Source: Oceanibacterium hippocampi (GTDB lineage Bacteria > Pseudomonadota > Alphaproteobacteria > Sneathiellales > Sneathiellaceae). Taken from it: a stretch of DNA of 64,000 nt. Position 1 is the stretch's first letter. Each line of letters opens with the position of its first letter. This document shows, in pieces, positions 43,688-52,359 of the stretch. The stretch lies in assembly GCF_900172325.1 (NCBI RefSeq), contig NZ_FWFR01000001.1, positions 248,001-312,000 of the forward strand. Direction: 5' to 3'. The notes under the pieces are model-generated. The model did no database searches and was not told the DNA's origin. It worked only from the letters and a program-made list of their open reading frames with translations. The translations under genes were made by a program, and so were the position numbers.

Positions 43688-44634
43688 TGGCCGCGGCCGA
43701 GGAAAAGGCACGAAAAGGTTGGTTCGGGCGCCTGAAGGACGGACTGAAACGCTCCTCCAGCGCGCTGACCGAGGGCATCGGCGCGATCTTTACCAAGCGC
43801 AAGCTCGACAGCGCGATGCTGGAAGAGCTCGAGGATCTGCTGATCAGCGCCGATCTCGGCGTCTCGACCTCGGCCAAGGTGACCGCCGCCTTCGCCAGGG
43901 GCCGCTTCGACAAGGAGATCTCGCCCGAAGACGTGCGTGCCGCGCTCGCCGACGAGATTGCCGCGATCCTCGAGCCGGTGGCGGTCCCGTTCACGCCCGA
44001 CCCCACGAAGAAGCCCTTCGTCGTCCTCGTGGTCGGCGTCAATGGCGGCGGCAAGACGACCACGATCGGGAAGCTGTCCGCGCAGTTCCGCGCCGCCGGC
44101 AAGAAGGTGACGCTGGCCGCCGGCGACACCTTCCGCGCCGCGGCGATCGAGCAATTGCAGATCTGGGGCGAGCGGACCGGCGCCCAGGTCATCGCGCGCC
44201 AGGTCGGCGCCGATTCCGCCGGGCTCGCCTTCGACGCCGTCAAGGCGGCGGAAGCGAACGGCAGCGACATCGTAATGATCGACACCGCCGGCCGGCTGCA
44301 GAACAAGGCAACGCTGATGGCCGAGCTGCAGAAGATCTGCCGGGTGCTGCGCAAGGTCGACGATGCCGCGCCGCATGCTGTGCTGCTGGTCCTCGACGCC
44401 ACGACCGGCCAGAACGCGATCGGCCAGGTCGAGGTCTTCACCGAGACCTGCGACGTTACCGGCCTGGTTATGACCAAGCTCGACGGCACCGCGCGCGGCG
44501 GCGTGCTGGTCGCGATCGCCGACCGTTTCGGCATGCCGGTTCATGCGATCGGCGTCGGCGAGTCGGCGGAAGACCTTCAGTCCTTCGAGGCGCGAGACTT
44601 CGCGCGCGCCTTGGTCGGCTTCGATTCCCGCTGA
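43687..44634 (+). CDS. ftsY: signal recognition particle receptor FtsY
   Basis: The 315-residue SRP receptor GTPase docks Ffh-ribosome complexes at the membrane. It lacks the long acidic A domain of the E. coli protein and starts with a short basic-amphipathic segment (GWFGRLKDGLKRS) that probably contacts membrane lipid. The N domain is followed by P-loop GVNGGGKTT (117-125), DTAGRLQNKATLM and TKLDGTARGGVL. I start at the ATG at 43687 (TGATG overlap with mtaB) rather than the GTG three codons upstream. Its partner ffh lies only 2.3 kb away on the other strand. Confidence 0.97.
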   Translation: MAAAEEKARKGWFGRLKDGLKRSSSALTEGIGAIFTKRKLDSAMLEELEDLLISADLGVSTSAKVTAAFARGRFDKEISPEDVRAALADEIAAILEPVAVPFTPDPTKKPFVVLVVGVNGGGKTTTIGKLSAQFRAAGKKVTLAAGDTFRAAAIEQLQIWGERTGAQVIARQVGADSAGLAFDAVKAAEANGSDIVMIDTAGRLQNKATLMAELQKICRVLRKVDDAAPHAVLLVLDATTGQNAIGQVEVFTETCDVTGLVMTKLDGTARGGVLVAIADRFGMPVHAIGVGESAEDLQSFEARDFARALVGFDSR

Positions 44635-44706
44635 GTTTCCCGCGAATCGGCGGCCATCGTGGTCGTCAGGGTTGGCGTGGGGGGCTGCCTCGCCTATCTT
44701 TCGGCG

Positions 44707-45267
44707 ATGAACGAGATACGCAAGCCATTGATCAAGATGGCGATCGAGATCGGCCCGCTGGTCGTCTTCTTCATCGCCAATGCGAAAGTCGGGATCTTCT
44801 ACGCGACCGGGACCTTCATGGTCGCAATCGTGATCTCCCTGGCTGCCTCCTACGCGATGGAACGCAAGCTGCCGACGGTGCCGCTGGTCACCGCGGTCTT
44901 CGTCCTCGTCATGGGCGGCCTCACCCTCTACCTGCATGACGAGCTGTTCATCAAGCTCAAGCCGACCGTGGTGAACGGCCTGTTCGCAGCGATCCTGTTC
45001 GGTGGTCTCGCCTTCGGCAAATCGCTGCTGCGGCCGGTCTTCGGCCAGGTACTGTTCCTGACCGACCGCGGCTGGATGTTGCTGACTCTGCGCTGGGCGC
45101 TGTTCTTCGTCCTGCTGGCGATCGTGAACGAGATCGTATGGCGCAATTTCTCGACCGACACCTGGGTCAGCTTCAAGGTATTCGGCATCATGCCCCTGAC
45201 CCTCGTCTTCAGCATGGCGCAACTGCCGCTCCTGAACCGCTACCGGCCGGCAGAGGAAGCCAGCTAG
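44707..45267 (+). CDS. yciB: YciB/IspZ family inner membrane septation protein
   Basis: The 186-residue protein has five or six predicted membrane helices. It carries the family pattern [16 protein letters not shown] near the start, [39 protein letters not shown] in the middle, and [23 protein letters not shown] near the end. Family members are needed for normal septation and envelope integrity in some bacteria. The ATG at 44707 starts the first conserved segment, and 16 upstream codons of open frame are ignored. The gap of 72 bases after ftsY may contain its own signals. Confidence 0.93.
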   Translation: MNEIRKPLIKMAIEIGPLVVFFIANAKVGIFYATGTFMVAIVISLAASYAMERKLPTVPLVTAVFVLVMGGLTLYLHDELFIKLKPTVVNGLFAAILFGGLAFGKSLLRPVFGQVLFLTDRGWMLLTLRWALFFVLLAIVNEIVWRNFSTDTWVSFKVFGIMPLTLVFSMAQLPLLNRYRPAEEAS

Positions 45268-45271
45268 GGCG

Positions 45272-46159
45272 ATGGCGCCACCCTATTTTCCGGTCGGCTC
45301 CGGGGCCTATCGCATGACGATGGGCCTTCATACCCTGCCGCCCGAGGACTGGATCGAGATCGACGACGACCTCGGCCGCGACCTGGCCGAGAAGGCCCGG
45401 CTGGACGCCCGCGACCAAGACGCGGTATTCGCCGAAACGGCCGGTTCCGCGGCCGCGCAGCGGGAAGTGCTGGAGATGCTGTTCCGGCATCTGCCGGCGC
45501 GCTTCCCCGAAATCTATCTCCTCGAGGGCGAGCAGCTGGTCAACCGGCTGACCGGCGCGGCGACAGGGTTGGGCGCCCACCCCGCGCTGCTCGCAGCCGG
45601 CCATCTGGTCCAGGAGGATCTCTGCCTGATGGAGGAACGGGACGGCGCCTTCCTGCTCACCGCCGCGTCGCTGTCCTTTCCGACCCGCTGGACACTTCGC
45701 GAGAAGATCGGCCGCAGCTTCGACGCCATCCACGAGCCGGTGCCCGGCTTCAACGGCGTCTTTTCGGGCCCGAGTGCCGCCGTCATGGGACGCCTTGCGC
45801 CGGAGCGTTCCGTCTGGCGGCTCAACTGGACGCTGCTCGACGACCCTGCCCTTCATCTTCCGGAAGGGCACGGCGGCGACGCGCTCAATCCGGCGATCAC
45901 CCCTGACAATGCCGGCGACAAGCTGATCTTCCGGGTCGAACGCCAGACCCTGCGCCGGCTGCCCGAAAGCCGGGCGATCCTGTTCACCATCCGAATTCAC
46001 CGGACGCCCTTGCGGGCGTTTTCGGACCGCCCCGATCAGGCGGCCGCGCTCGCCAGTGCGCTCCGCACGATGCCGGAAGACCTTGCCCGCTACAAATCGC
46101 TGCCGGGTATTCGCGACGCGGCGCTGGCCTGGCTCGACCGGGTCTCGGCCGCGGCCTGA
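45272..46159 (+). CDS. DUF3445 / heme-dependent oxidative N-demethylase family protein
   Basis: The 295-residue product matches the DUF3445 (HODM alpha-subunit-like) family. Its named member uses heme and a PAS-like fold in oxidative N-demethylation of dimethylamine. Recognisable stretches are MGLHTLPPEDWIEIDDDL near the start, LVQEDLCLME, SFPTRWTLREKIGRSFDAIHEPVPGF and LTLRIHRTPL-like RIHRTPLRAF. It lies 4 bases after yciB and ends the operon. Most family members have no known substrate, and no dimethylamine genes are nearby. The true role is open. Confidence 0.85.
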   Translation: MAPPYFPVGSGAYRMTMGLHTLPPEDWIEIDDDLGRDLAEKARLDARDQDAVFAETAGSAAAQREVLEMLFRHLPARFPEIYLLEGEQLVNRLTGAATGLGAHPALLAAGHLVQEDLCLMEERDGAFLLTAASLSFPTRWTLREKIGRSFDAIHEPVPGFNGVFSGPSAAVMGRLAPERSVWRLNWTLLDDPALHLPEGHGGDALNPAITPDNAGDKLIFRVERQTLRRLPESRAILFTIRIHRTPLRAFSDRPDQAAALASALRTMPEDLARYKSLPGIRDAALAWLDRVSAAA

Positions 46160-46172
46160 GCGGCGAGACGGT

Positions 46173-46730
46173 TCAGAGGCCGTCGCGCCGCAGATCGCCC
46201 AGTTCGCCGGCCGGATTGCCGAAGGGCTGGAAGCCGGTCTTGCCGGCAACCAGCTGGTGCTGTTCGAGCGCCCATCTGACAGACGGAAAGGCGAGTTCAT
46301 CCCAGGGGATCTCGGCCCAGCGGAAGAGCGCCACCTCGACCGATTCGGGGCCCGAACTGACATCGGGAGAGCGCAGCCGGGCCTTGTAAATGAGCTGTAC
46401 CTGGCTGATCCGGGGGATGCTGTAGACGGCAAGCAGGGCCTCGATCTCGATGTCGGCGCGGGCCTCTTCCTGCGCCTCGCGGCGGGCCGCGTCCTCGGTC
46501 GTTTCCCGCTCTTCCATGTAGCCGGCAGGAAGCGTCCAGAAGCCGGAGCGCGGTTCTATCGCCCGCCGGCACAGCAGGAAGCGATCCTGCCACACGGCGA
46601 CGGAACCGACGACGATCTTGGGATTGACGTAATGCACCCAGCCGCAATCGCGGCAGACATGACGTTGCCTGTCATCGCCCTTGGGAACGCGCTTGTCGAA
46701 GCCGAAATCGGCCGGGTTGATGGATGCCAT
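46173..46730 (-). CDS. NUDIX hydrolase with N-terminal zinc ribbon
   Basis: The 185-residue product has a CxxC half of a zinc ribbon (Cys26, Cys29 in HVCRDCGWVHYVNPK) followed by a Nudix domain. The Nudix box spans 70-92 and keeps the catalytic REAQEEA core but has Ala-Arg where the consensus has Gly before the final hydrophobic residue. NPKIVVGSVA resembles NADH pyrophosphatase, though the second CxxC is missing, so a diphosphate of another type is likely. It is convergent with DUF3445 and upstream of, but not coupled to, the ccm operon's end. Confidence 0.88.
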   Translation of the reverse strand: MASINPADFGFDKRVPKGDDRQRHVCRDCGWVHYVNPKIVVGSVAVWQDRFLLCRRAIEPRSGFWTLPAGYMEERETTEDAARREAQEEARADIEIEALLAVYSIPRISQVQLIYKARLRSPDVSSGPESVEVALFRWAEIPWDELAFPSVRWALEQHQLVAGKTGFQPFGNPAGELGDLRRDGL

Positions 46731-46784
46731 GAACGCTACAGTGGCGCGGCCGGGCCGGCTTGTCCATATGCTCCGCGTACCGGA

Positions 46785-48488
46785 TCAGAGCCGGGCGCGA
46801 ACATCCTCCAGAACCTTCTCGACGGTCGCCCGCTGCGCCGCCCCTTCCGGCATCAGCCCGAGCAGACGCTCGAGGCCGGCGACGGCATCGGCATAACGTC
46901 CGGCCGAGGTATCGGAGAGCGCGACATACCAGAGCGCCTCCGGGTTGTTCGGATCGCGCGCCAGGACCTTGCGATAGAGCGCCGCTGCCTCGCCCGGCAT
47001 CGGCCCATCCGCCGATGCCTTGTCGATGATCGCCCGGGCCCGGGACAGCATGTCCTCGACCGCAGGATCGCTGCCCGAGGGTGCGGGCGCGGCAGCCGGT
47101 GCGCCGCCCGACAATGCGGCGAGGCGCTGTTCCGCCTCGGCCGCCTTCGTCTCGTCGCCAAGCACGCGATAGGCGCGGGCAAGGCGGGCAAGACCGTCAG
47201 CCGTCGGCGCCTCTGCCATCCTGTCGGCGAGCCGGCCGACCATGCCCTGGATCATCGCCTGGCGATCCTCCGGCGTCATATCGGCGGCGGCGGCCATGTC
47301 CTGCTGGGTCGGCCCCGGTATGGGCGTGGCGGCCGGAGAGGGGGCGGAGACCGGCGCCGACGTGCCGCCGCCAAGCGCGGCAAGCCGCTGCTCCGCCTCG
47401 ACCGCCTTCGCCTCGTCGCCAAGCACGCGATACGCCCGGGCAAGGCGGGCGAGCCCGTCTGCGGTCGGCGCTTCGTCCATCCGCTCGGCGAGCCGGCCGA
47501 CCATGCCACGGATCATTTCGGCGCGATCCTCCGGCGTCATGTCGGCGGCAGCGGCCATGTCCTGTTGCGTCGGCCCTGGCAGGGCAGGCGCGGGCGCGGC
47601 AGCAGTCCGCACGTCGTCAGGCAGGGCTTCGCCGAGCTCGGCGGCAACCGCCGAAAGACGCCTGCGCAGGGTGTCGAGCCAGGGCGCATCGGCCGGGCTG
47701 TCGCGGTAGAAGGCGAGCCAGTCCGTGTAGGCGCCGGCAAGATCGCCGCCCTGGGCGCGGGCGAGCGCGAGATAATAGCGCGGGCCCGGATGATCCGGCA
47801 GCAGGGCGCGGACCTGCCGGAAGTGACGCTCGGCCTCGGGCGTCACCTGGCCCTCGCCACCGAAAACCAGCGATTCGGCGAGCGCCATGTGGAGTGCGCC
47901 ATCGTCCTGCCGGATATCCAGCGCATGGCGATAGGCCATGGCGGCATCGCTGAAACGACGCAGTTGGAAATAGGTCTGGCCGAGCAGGATCCAGCCCTCG
48001 AAATCGTCCGGTTCCTTTTCCAGTCGCTCGGCGAGGCGGGACGCCATGTCGCGCAGGTTGCCGACTTCCGCCTCGTCCGCACTGCCGCCGGATTCGGCGA
48101 TCAGGTTGCGCTCGGCAAGCGGCCGGTCGGGCAGGCCCGGATTGCCGAGCCGGGCATAGATCAGCATCGCCGCGGCCGGCACCAGCACCGCGATCAGGGC
48201 GGCGCTCACGACCGCGCCGCGGCCGCCGCCGGAGGCCCCCTGCGATCCCTTGTCCTTCTCGTCGGCGGTGCGCAGCATGCGGCGCTCGATCTCGACGCGG
48301 GCCGCCGCTTCCTCGGCCTCGGTCAGCGCACCGCGGGCCCGTTCCTCGGCCAGGTTGTCGAGCTGGTTGCGATAGACGTTCAGGCCGAAGGTGCTTCTGC
48401 TTGCTGCCCTCTCGCCGGCACGAAGCAGGGGCAACAGCAGGAAGGCCAACGCAAGCAGCGTCAAGCCGGCGAAAATGATCCAGAGCAT
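46785..48488 (-). CDS. ccmI: cytochrome c maturation protein CcmI
   Basis: The 567-residue product is the apocytochrome-holding part of the heme ligation complex. Two membrane helices flank a cytoplasmic LRAGERAASRSTFGLNVYRNQLDNL region (helices near 1-20 and 100-120). A periplasmic TPR-rich domain follows (about 150-290 and the C-terminus). Residues about 304-475 hold an 87-residue unit repeated in tandem. The ATG at 48488 has AAAGGTTGA upstream, and the longer frame is ccmH read out of phase. It is last in ccmABCDEFGHI, 16 bases after ccmH. Confidence 0.94.
   Translation of the reverse strand: MLWIIFAGLTLLALAFLLLPLLRAGERAASRSTFGLNVYRNQLDNLAEERARGALTEAEEAAARVEIERRMLRTADEKDKGSQGASGGGRGAVVSAALIAVLVPAAAMLIYARLGNPGLPDRPLAERNLIAESGGSADEAEVGNLRDMASRLAERLEKEPDDFEGWILLGQTYFQLRRFSDAAMAYRHALDIRQDDGALHMALAESLVFGGEGQVTPEAERHFRQVRALLPDHPGPRYYLALARAQGGDLAGAYTDWLAFYRDSPADAPWLDTLRRRLSAVAAELGEALPDDVRTAAAPAPALPGPTQQDMAAAADMTPEDRAEMIRGMVGRLAERMDEAPTADGLARLARAYRVLGDEAKAVEAEQRLAALGGGTSAPVSAPSPAATPIPGPTQQDMAAAADMTPEDRQAMIQGMVGRLADRMAEAPTADGLARLARAYRVLGDETKAAEAEQRLAALSGGAPAAAPAPSGSDPAVEDMLSRARAIIDKASADGPMPGEAAALYRKVLARDPNNPEALWYVALSDTSAGRYADAVAGLERLLGLMPEGAAQRATVEKVLEDVRARL
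47108..47581 (-). repeat. tandem 261-base duplication inside ccmI
   Basis: Two copies of a unit begin GPTQQDMAAAADMTPEDR and end with EAEQRLAAL plus a Gly/Ala/Pro linker. The period is exactly 87 codons, and the copies are roughly 85% identical by eye at the DNA level. The second copy ends near 47108. Each unit contains a DGLARLARAYRVLGDE helix pair that resembles a TPR. Confidence 0.88.
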
Positions 48489-48504
48489 CGTCAACCTTTC
48501 GCCG

Positions 48505-49005
48505 TCATTCGCCTGCCCGACCGCCATCCTGCTCCGCGAGCAGGCGATCGAGCTTTTCCGTTTCCTCGCCCGACAGCGGCGTCGGAGCCGCTGCCGCAGT
48601 ATACCGGACCCGCGCGCGGCGGAGGAAGATCCAGACACCGACAGCGCCTAGGATCAGGAGGATGAACGGTCCGATCCAGAGCAGGTAGGTGCCGAGCTTG
48701 AAGGGTGGGTTGAGCAGGACCCAATCGCCGTAGCGGGCGACCACATAATCGCGCACCTGCTCGTCGCTGTCGCCTGCCGCGATCCGTTCGCGGACCAGGA
48801 TGCGAAGGTCGCGGGCCAGTCCGGCGTTGGAATCGGCGATCGACTGGTTCTGGCAGACGAGGCAGCGCAGTTCGCGATGCAGTTCGTGCGCCCGCGCCTC
48901 GAGGGCCGGGTCGGCAAGCGGCTCGTCCGCGCCGAAACCCCAGGCGGTCGTGGCGATCCCAAGCACGACGAAAAGCGCGGCGAGAAAGGCGAACGGGCGT
49001 CTCAT
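48505..49005 (-). CDS. ccmH: cytochrome c maturation protein CcmH
   Basis: The 166-residue product is the thiol-oxidoreductase-like protein that keeps apocytochrome cysteines reduced. A signal/anchor segment (1-23), the redox LRCLVCQNQSI motif with Cys48 and Cys51, and a C-terminal membrane helix (about 108-130) give the standard alphaproteobacterial short CcmH. The ATG at 49005 overlaps the ccmG stop as ATGA. The longer frame extending into ccmG is out-of-phase sequence. Confidence 0.95.
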   Translation of the reverse strand: MRRPFAFLAALFVVLGIATTAWGFGADEPLADPALEARAHELHRELRCLVCQNQSIADSNAGLARDLRILVRERIAAGDSDEQVRDYVVARYGDWVLLNPPFKLGTYLLWIGPFILLILGAVGVWIFLRRARVRYTAAAAPTPLSGEETEKLDRLLAEQDGGRAGE

Positions 49006-49610
49006 TTCTGGTATTTCCGGACCCAGGGCATGATCTGCTGCTCCAGGGAGCGCGGCGTCAGCGGGCCGATCACCTTGTCCAGGATCTGTCCGTCGGGACT
49101 CACGACGAAGGTCTCGGGCACGCCGTAGACACCGAGATCGATGCCGGTTCGCCCGCTCTGGTCCATGCCGATCCGCGTGTAGGGATTGCCCATCCGGTCC
49201 AGCCAGTTCCGCGCCGCCTGCGGCGGATCCTTGTAGTCGAGACCGTGCAGGGTCACGGTACCCGACCGGGCGATCTGCATCAGCAGGTCGTGTTCCGCCC
49301 GGCAGGCGACGCACCATGAGGCAAATACGTTGACCAGGGTAATCTCGCCCTTGAGGTCGGCGCTCGCCAGTCCCAGCGGATGGCCCGGTACCGGCGGCAG
49401 GTCGAACTCCGGCATGGGCTTGTCGATCAGCGCCGAGGGGATCTCCTTCGGATCGAGATAGAACAGTCCGTAGCCCATCACGACCGTCAGCACGACGAAG
49501 ATCGCAACTGGCAGGAAATATCGGGCGCCACCGCGTCGCGCCGGAGCGGGGGCGGCATCGATCGCTGCCTCGCTTCCGGGCACGGTCGGTTCGTCGGGCG
49601 TCGACGTCAT
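49002..49610 (-). CDS. ccmG: thiol:disulfide interchange protein CcmG/DsbE
   Basis: The 202-residue membrane-anchored thioredoxin-fold protein supplies reductant for heme attachment. One helix (about 31-52) precedes the periplasmic domain. The active site is Cys100-Val-Ala-Cys103 within ASWCVACRAEH, and the GVPETF cis-proline loop lies near residue 158. Most CcmG proteins have Pro before the second cysteine (CVPC), so Ala here may shift the redox potential. The ATG at 49610 has GGAG seven bases upstream. Confidence 0.95.
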   Translation of the reverse strand: MTSTPDEPTVPGSEAAIDAAPAPARRGGARYFLPVAIFVVLTVVMGYGLFYLDPKEIPSALIDKPMPEFDLPPVPGHPLGLASADLKGEITLVNVFASWCVACRAEHDLLMQIARSGTVTLHGLDYKDPPQAARNWLDRMGNPYTRIGMDQSGRTGIDLGVYGVPETFVVSPDGQILDKVIGPLTPRSLEQQIMPWVRKYQK

Positions 49611-49620
49611 CACGATACTC

Positions 49621-51603
49621 CTATTCAGCCGGGACGGCGCCGGCAACCGCCTGCCGCTGGCGCGGTGCGCCGATCCGCAGACGACGGTCGCTGAGCGAGA
49701 CGAATCCGCCCAGCATCATCACCAGTGCACCGAACCAGATCCACGAGACGAGCGGCTTGTAATAGATCCGCGTGGCATAGCCACCCCTCCCGTCCGGCTC
49801 GCCGATCACGACGTAAAGGTCGGCGAATGCGGTCGGCCGGATCGCCGCTTCGGTCGTCTGCATCGGCGGGTTCGAGAAGGTCCGTGTTTCGGCCTTCATG
49901 CGGGCGACCAGCCTGCTGTCCTTGCGGACGATGAAATCGCCCTCGATCGTGTCGTAGTTCGGACCCCGTGCCGAACGCGCACCGTCGAAGGTGAAGCTGT
50001 AGCCACCCAGTTCGACGCTTTCGCCCGGCCGCATGACGGTCAGGCTCTCGCTCTGCCAGGTCTCCGAAGCGGTGATCCCGAGAATGATGAAGGCCATTCC
50101 CAGATGGGCGATGGTCATGCCGTAGGCGGCGCGCGGTTGTAGCCGGGCACGCCGCCAGCTGTCGCGGAACGGCACCCGGAACAGACGGAGCCGTTCCGCG
50201 AGTTCGACCAGCACGCCGACGGCGAGCCAGGCGAACAGCGCCATCCCGAGGAGCGCGAGGACCGGCCCGTCGGCAAGCAGCCACCAGGCGATCCCGGCGA
50301 TCACAGCCGCGGCGACGAGGGCCGCCTTGAGACGGGCGAGCGCCGCCCCGGCATCGGCCCGCTTCCAGGTCAGCAGCGGACCGACCGCCATCAACAGGAT
50401 CAGCGGCGTCATCAGCGGAATGAAGGTGGCGTTGAAATAGGGCGGGCCGACCGAGACCTTCTCGCCACTCAGGGCATCGAGAAAGAGCGGATAGAGGGTG
50501 CCGAGCAGCACCGTCGCCGCCGCCGTCGTGAGCAACAGGTTGTTCAGCACCAGGCCGCCCTCGCGGCTTATCGGCGCGAACAGCCCGCCGGCCTGCATGG
50601 TCGGCGCACGGAAGGCATAGAGGGCCAGCGCCCCGCCGGTCACCAGGAACAGGAAGATCAGCACGAAGATGCCGCGCGAGGGATCGGTGGCGAAGGCATG
50701 GACCGAGTTCAGCACCCCCGACCGCACCAGGAAGGTGCCGAGCAGGCTGAACGAGAAGGCGATGATCGCGAGCAGGATGGTCCAGCTCTTCAAGGCATCG
50801 CGCTTTTCCACCACGATCGCGGAATGGAGCAGCGCGGTGGCGACCAGCCACGGCATGAAGGAGGCGTTCTCGACCGGATCCCAGAACCACCAGCCGCCCC
50901 AGCCGAGTTCGTAATAGGCCCACCAGGAGCCAAGCGCGATTCCGCCGGTGAGAAAGCACCAGGCGACCAGCGTCCAGGGCCGCACCCAGCGCGCCCAGGC
51001 CGGGTCGATGCGGCCCTCGATCAGCGCCGCGATGGCGAACGAGAACGAGACCGACAGCCCGACATAGCCGAGGTAAAGGAAAGGCGGATGGAACGCGAGG
51101 CCGGGATCCTGAAGCAACGGATTGAGGCCCTGGCCGTCGAGCGGCGGCGGGTCGAGGCGGCCGAACGGGTTCGACGTGAACAGGATGAAAAGCAGGAAGC
51201 CGACGCCGATCAGGCCCTGGATCGCCAGGACCCGCGCCCTGAGATCCGGCGGCAGGTTGCGGCCGAACAGCGCCACCATCGCACCGAACAGCGCCAGGAT
51301 CAGGATCCAGAGCAGCAGCGAGCCCTCGTGATTGCCCCAGACGCCGGAGATCTTGTAGAGCAGCGGCTTGGCGCTGTGCGAATTCTCGGCGACGTTGACG
51401 ATCGAGAAGTCGCTCGTCAGGTATCCCACGGTGAGACAAGAGAAGGCGATCGCGACGAACACGAACTGCGCGCCGGCGGCCGGCGCGGCCAGCGCGACCC
51501 AGGGCTGATGGCCGCGTTGCGCGCCGATCAGCGGCAGGATCCCCTGCACGAGGGCGATGACAAGCGCGAGCACGAGCGCGAAATGTCCTGTTTCGGCGAT
51601 CAT
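49621..51603 (-). CDS. ccmF: heme lyase subunit CcmF
   Basis: The 660-residue polytopic membrane protein transfers heme from CcmE to apocytochrome c. It has some 14-15 membrane helices, the tryptophan-rich GWGGWWFWDPVENASFMPWL motif (WWD domain), flanking conserved His residues and a large periplasmic loop near the C-terminus. The ATG at 51603 (MIAETGHFAL) forms an ATGA overlap with the ccmE stop. It precedes ccmG by 10 bases. Confidence 0.97.
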   Translation of the reverse strand: MIAETGHFALVLALVIALVQGILPLIGAQRGHQPWVALAAPAAGAQFVFVAIAFSCLTVGYLTSDFSIVNVAENSHSAKPLLYKISGVWGNHEGSLLLWILILALFGAMVALFGRNLPPDLRARVLAIQGLIGVGFLLFILFTSNPFGRLDPPPLDGQGLNPLLQDPGLAFHPPFLYLGYVGLSVSFSFAIAALIEGRIDPAWARWVRPWTLVAWCFLTGGIALGSWWAYYELGWGGWWFWDPVENASFMPWLVATALLHSAIVVEKRDALKSWTILLAIIAFSFSLLGTFLVRSGVLNSVHAFATDPSRGIFVLIFLFLVTGGALALYAFRAPTMQAGGLFAPISREGGLVLNNLLLTTAAATVLLGTLYPLFLDALSGEKVSVGPPYFNATFIPLMTPLILLMAVGPLLTWKRADAGAALARLKAALVAAAVIAGIAWWLLADGPVLALLGMALFAWLAVGVLVELAERLRLFRVPFRDSWRRARLQPRAAYGMTIAHLGMAFIILGITASETWQSESLTVMRPGESVELGGYSFTFDGARSARGPNYDTIEGDFIVRKDSRLVARMKAETRTFSNPPMQTTEAAIRPTAFADLYVVIGEPDGRGGYATRIYYKPLVSWIWFGALVMMLGGFVSLSDRRLRIGAPRQRQAVAGAVPAE

Positions 51604-52037
51604 TGCGTCCCTCCCTGCCATTGCCCGGTCTTCTTCAATGCCTCGGCGACCTCCGGCGGCATGTAATTCTCGTCATGCTTCGCCAGCACGTTCGAGGCGA
51701 CGAAGACACCGGCACCGTCGAGCTTTCCTTCCGCCACCACGCCCTGCCCTTCGCGGAACAGGTCGGGCAGCATGCCGGTGTAGGTGACCGGCACCGATTC
51801 GGCGAGATCGGTGACGCGGAAGGTCGTGACCACGCCGTCCCGCACGACGCTGCCTTCCTCGACCAGGCCGCCGAGACGGAAACGCCGGTCCTCATCGACG
51901 CCCTTCTCTTGCAGATCCGAGGGGCTGTAGAAGAAGACGAGATTGTCCTCGAACGTGGTCAGCACGATTCCGGCGGCGACGAACAGCGCCGCGACACTGC
52001 CGATCACCAGGTAGAGACGCTTACGCTTGCGAGTCAC
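51600..52037 (-). CDS. ccmE: heme chaperone CcmE
   Basis: The 145-residue periplasmic chaperone binds heme covalently through His121 in LAKHDENYMP, with Tyr125 as ligand. One N-terminal anchor helix (8-27) precedes an OB-fold. I choose the GTG at 52037 because GGAGG lies six bases upstream and the protein then begins MTRKRKRLYL as in relatives. An ATG eight codons earlier is also in frame but lacks a site. The start lies 17 bases inside the end of ccmD. Confidence 0.95.
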   Translation of the reverse strand: MTRKRKRLYLVIGSVAALFVAAGIVLTTFEDNLVFFYSPSDLQEKGVDEDRRFRLGGLVEEGSVVRDGVVTTFRVTDLAESVPVTYTGMLPDLFREGQGVVAEGKLDGAGVFVASNVLAKHDENYMPPEVAEALKKTGQWQGGTQ

Positions 52038-52233
52038 GTGCTTCCTCCGTGCCACCGCCACTCCGGCGACGCCGTCGCGGACCGTGATCCGCCTCGAGTT
52101 GTTCGAGCAATCGCTCGTCGCGCCGAAGGCGCGCCCTGCTTTGCAGCAGCAGCGTCACGAGCACCGCCGCCGTGATCGCGAAAGCCGGCCAGACATATGC
52201 CGCATAGCCGCCCATATGGAAGAATTCCGCCAT
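52021..52233 (-). CDS. ccmD: heme exporter accessory protein CcmD
   Basis: The 70-residue protein has one membrane helix (about 8-27, YAAYVWPAFAITAAVLVTLLL) and a charged cytoplasmic tail. It stabilises the CcmABC-heme-CcmE complex. The MGGYAAYVWPAFAIT start is the family signature. The tail is longer and more Arg-rich than usual. It lies 126 bases after ccmC, the only sizeable gap in the first half of the operon, and overlaps ccmE. Confidence 0.92.
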   Translation of the reverse strand: MAEFFHMGGYAAYVWPAFAITAAVLVTLLLQSRARLRRDERLLEQLEADHGPRRRRRSGGGTEEARDSQA

Positions 52234-52359
52234 TTTCTCCCCGGTTCGGGCCGGATCGCCCGTCACTCGTCCGGCAGCCCGCCACTCTAGAGGCAGCCGC
52301 CATGACCGGTCCATAACAACTCGCCCGACCTCACGGCAGGTTGACCACGGTCACTCCCC

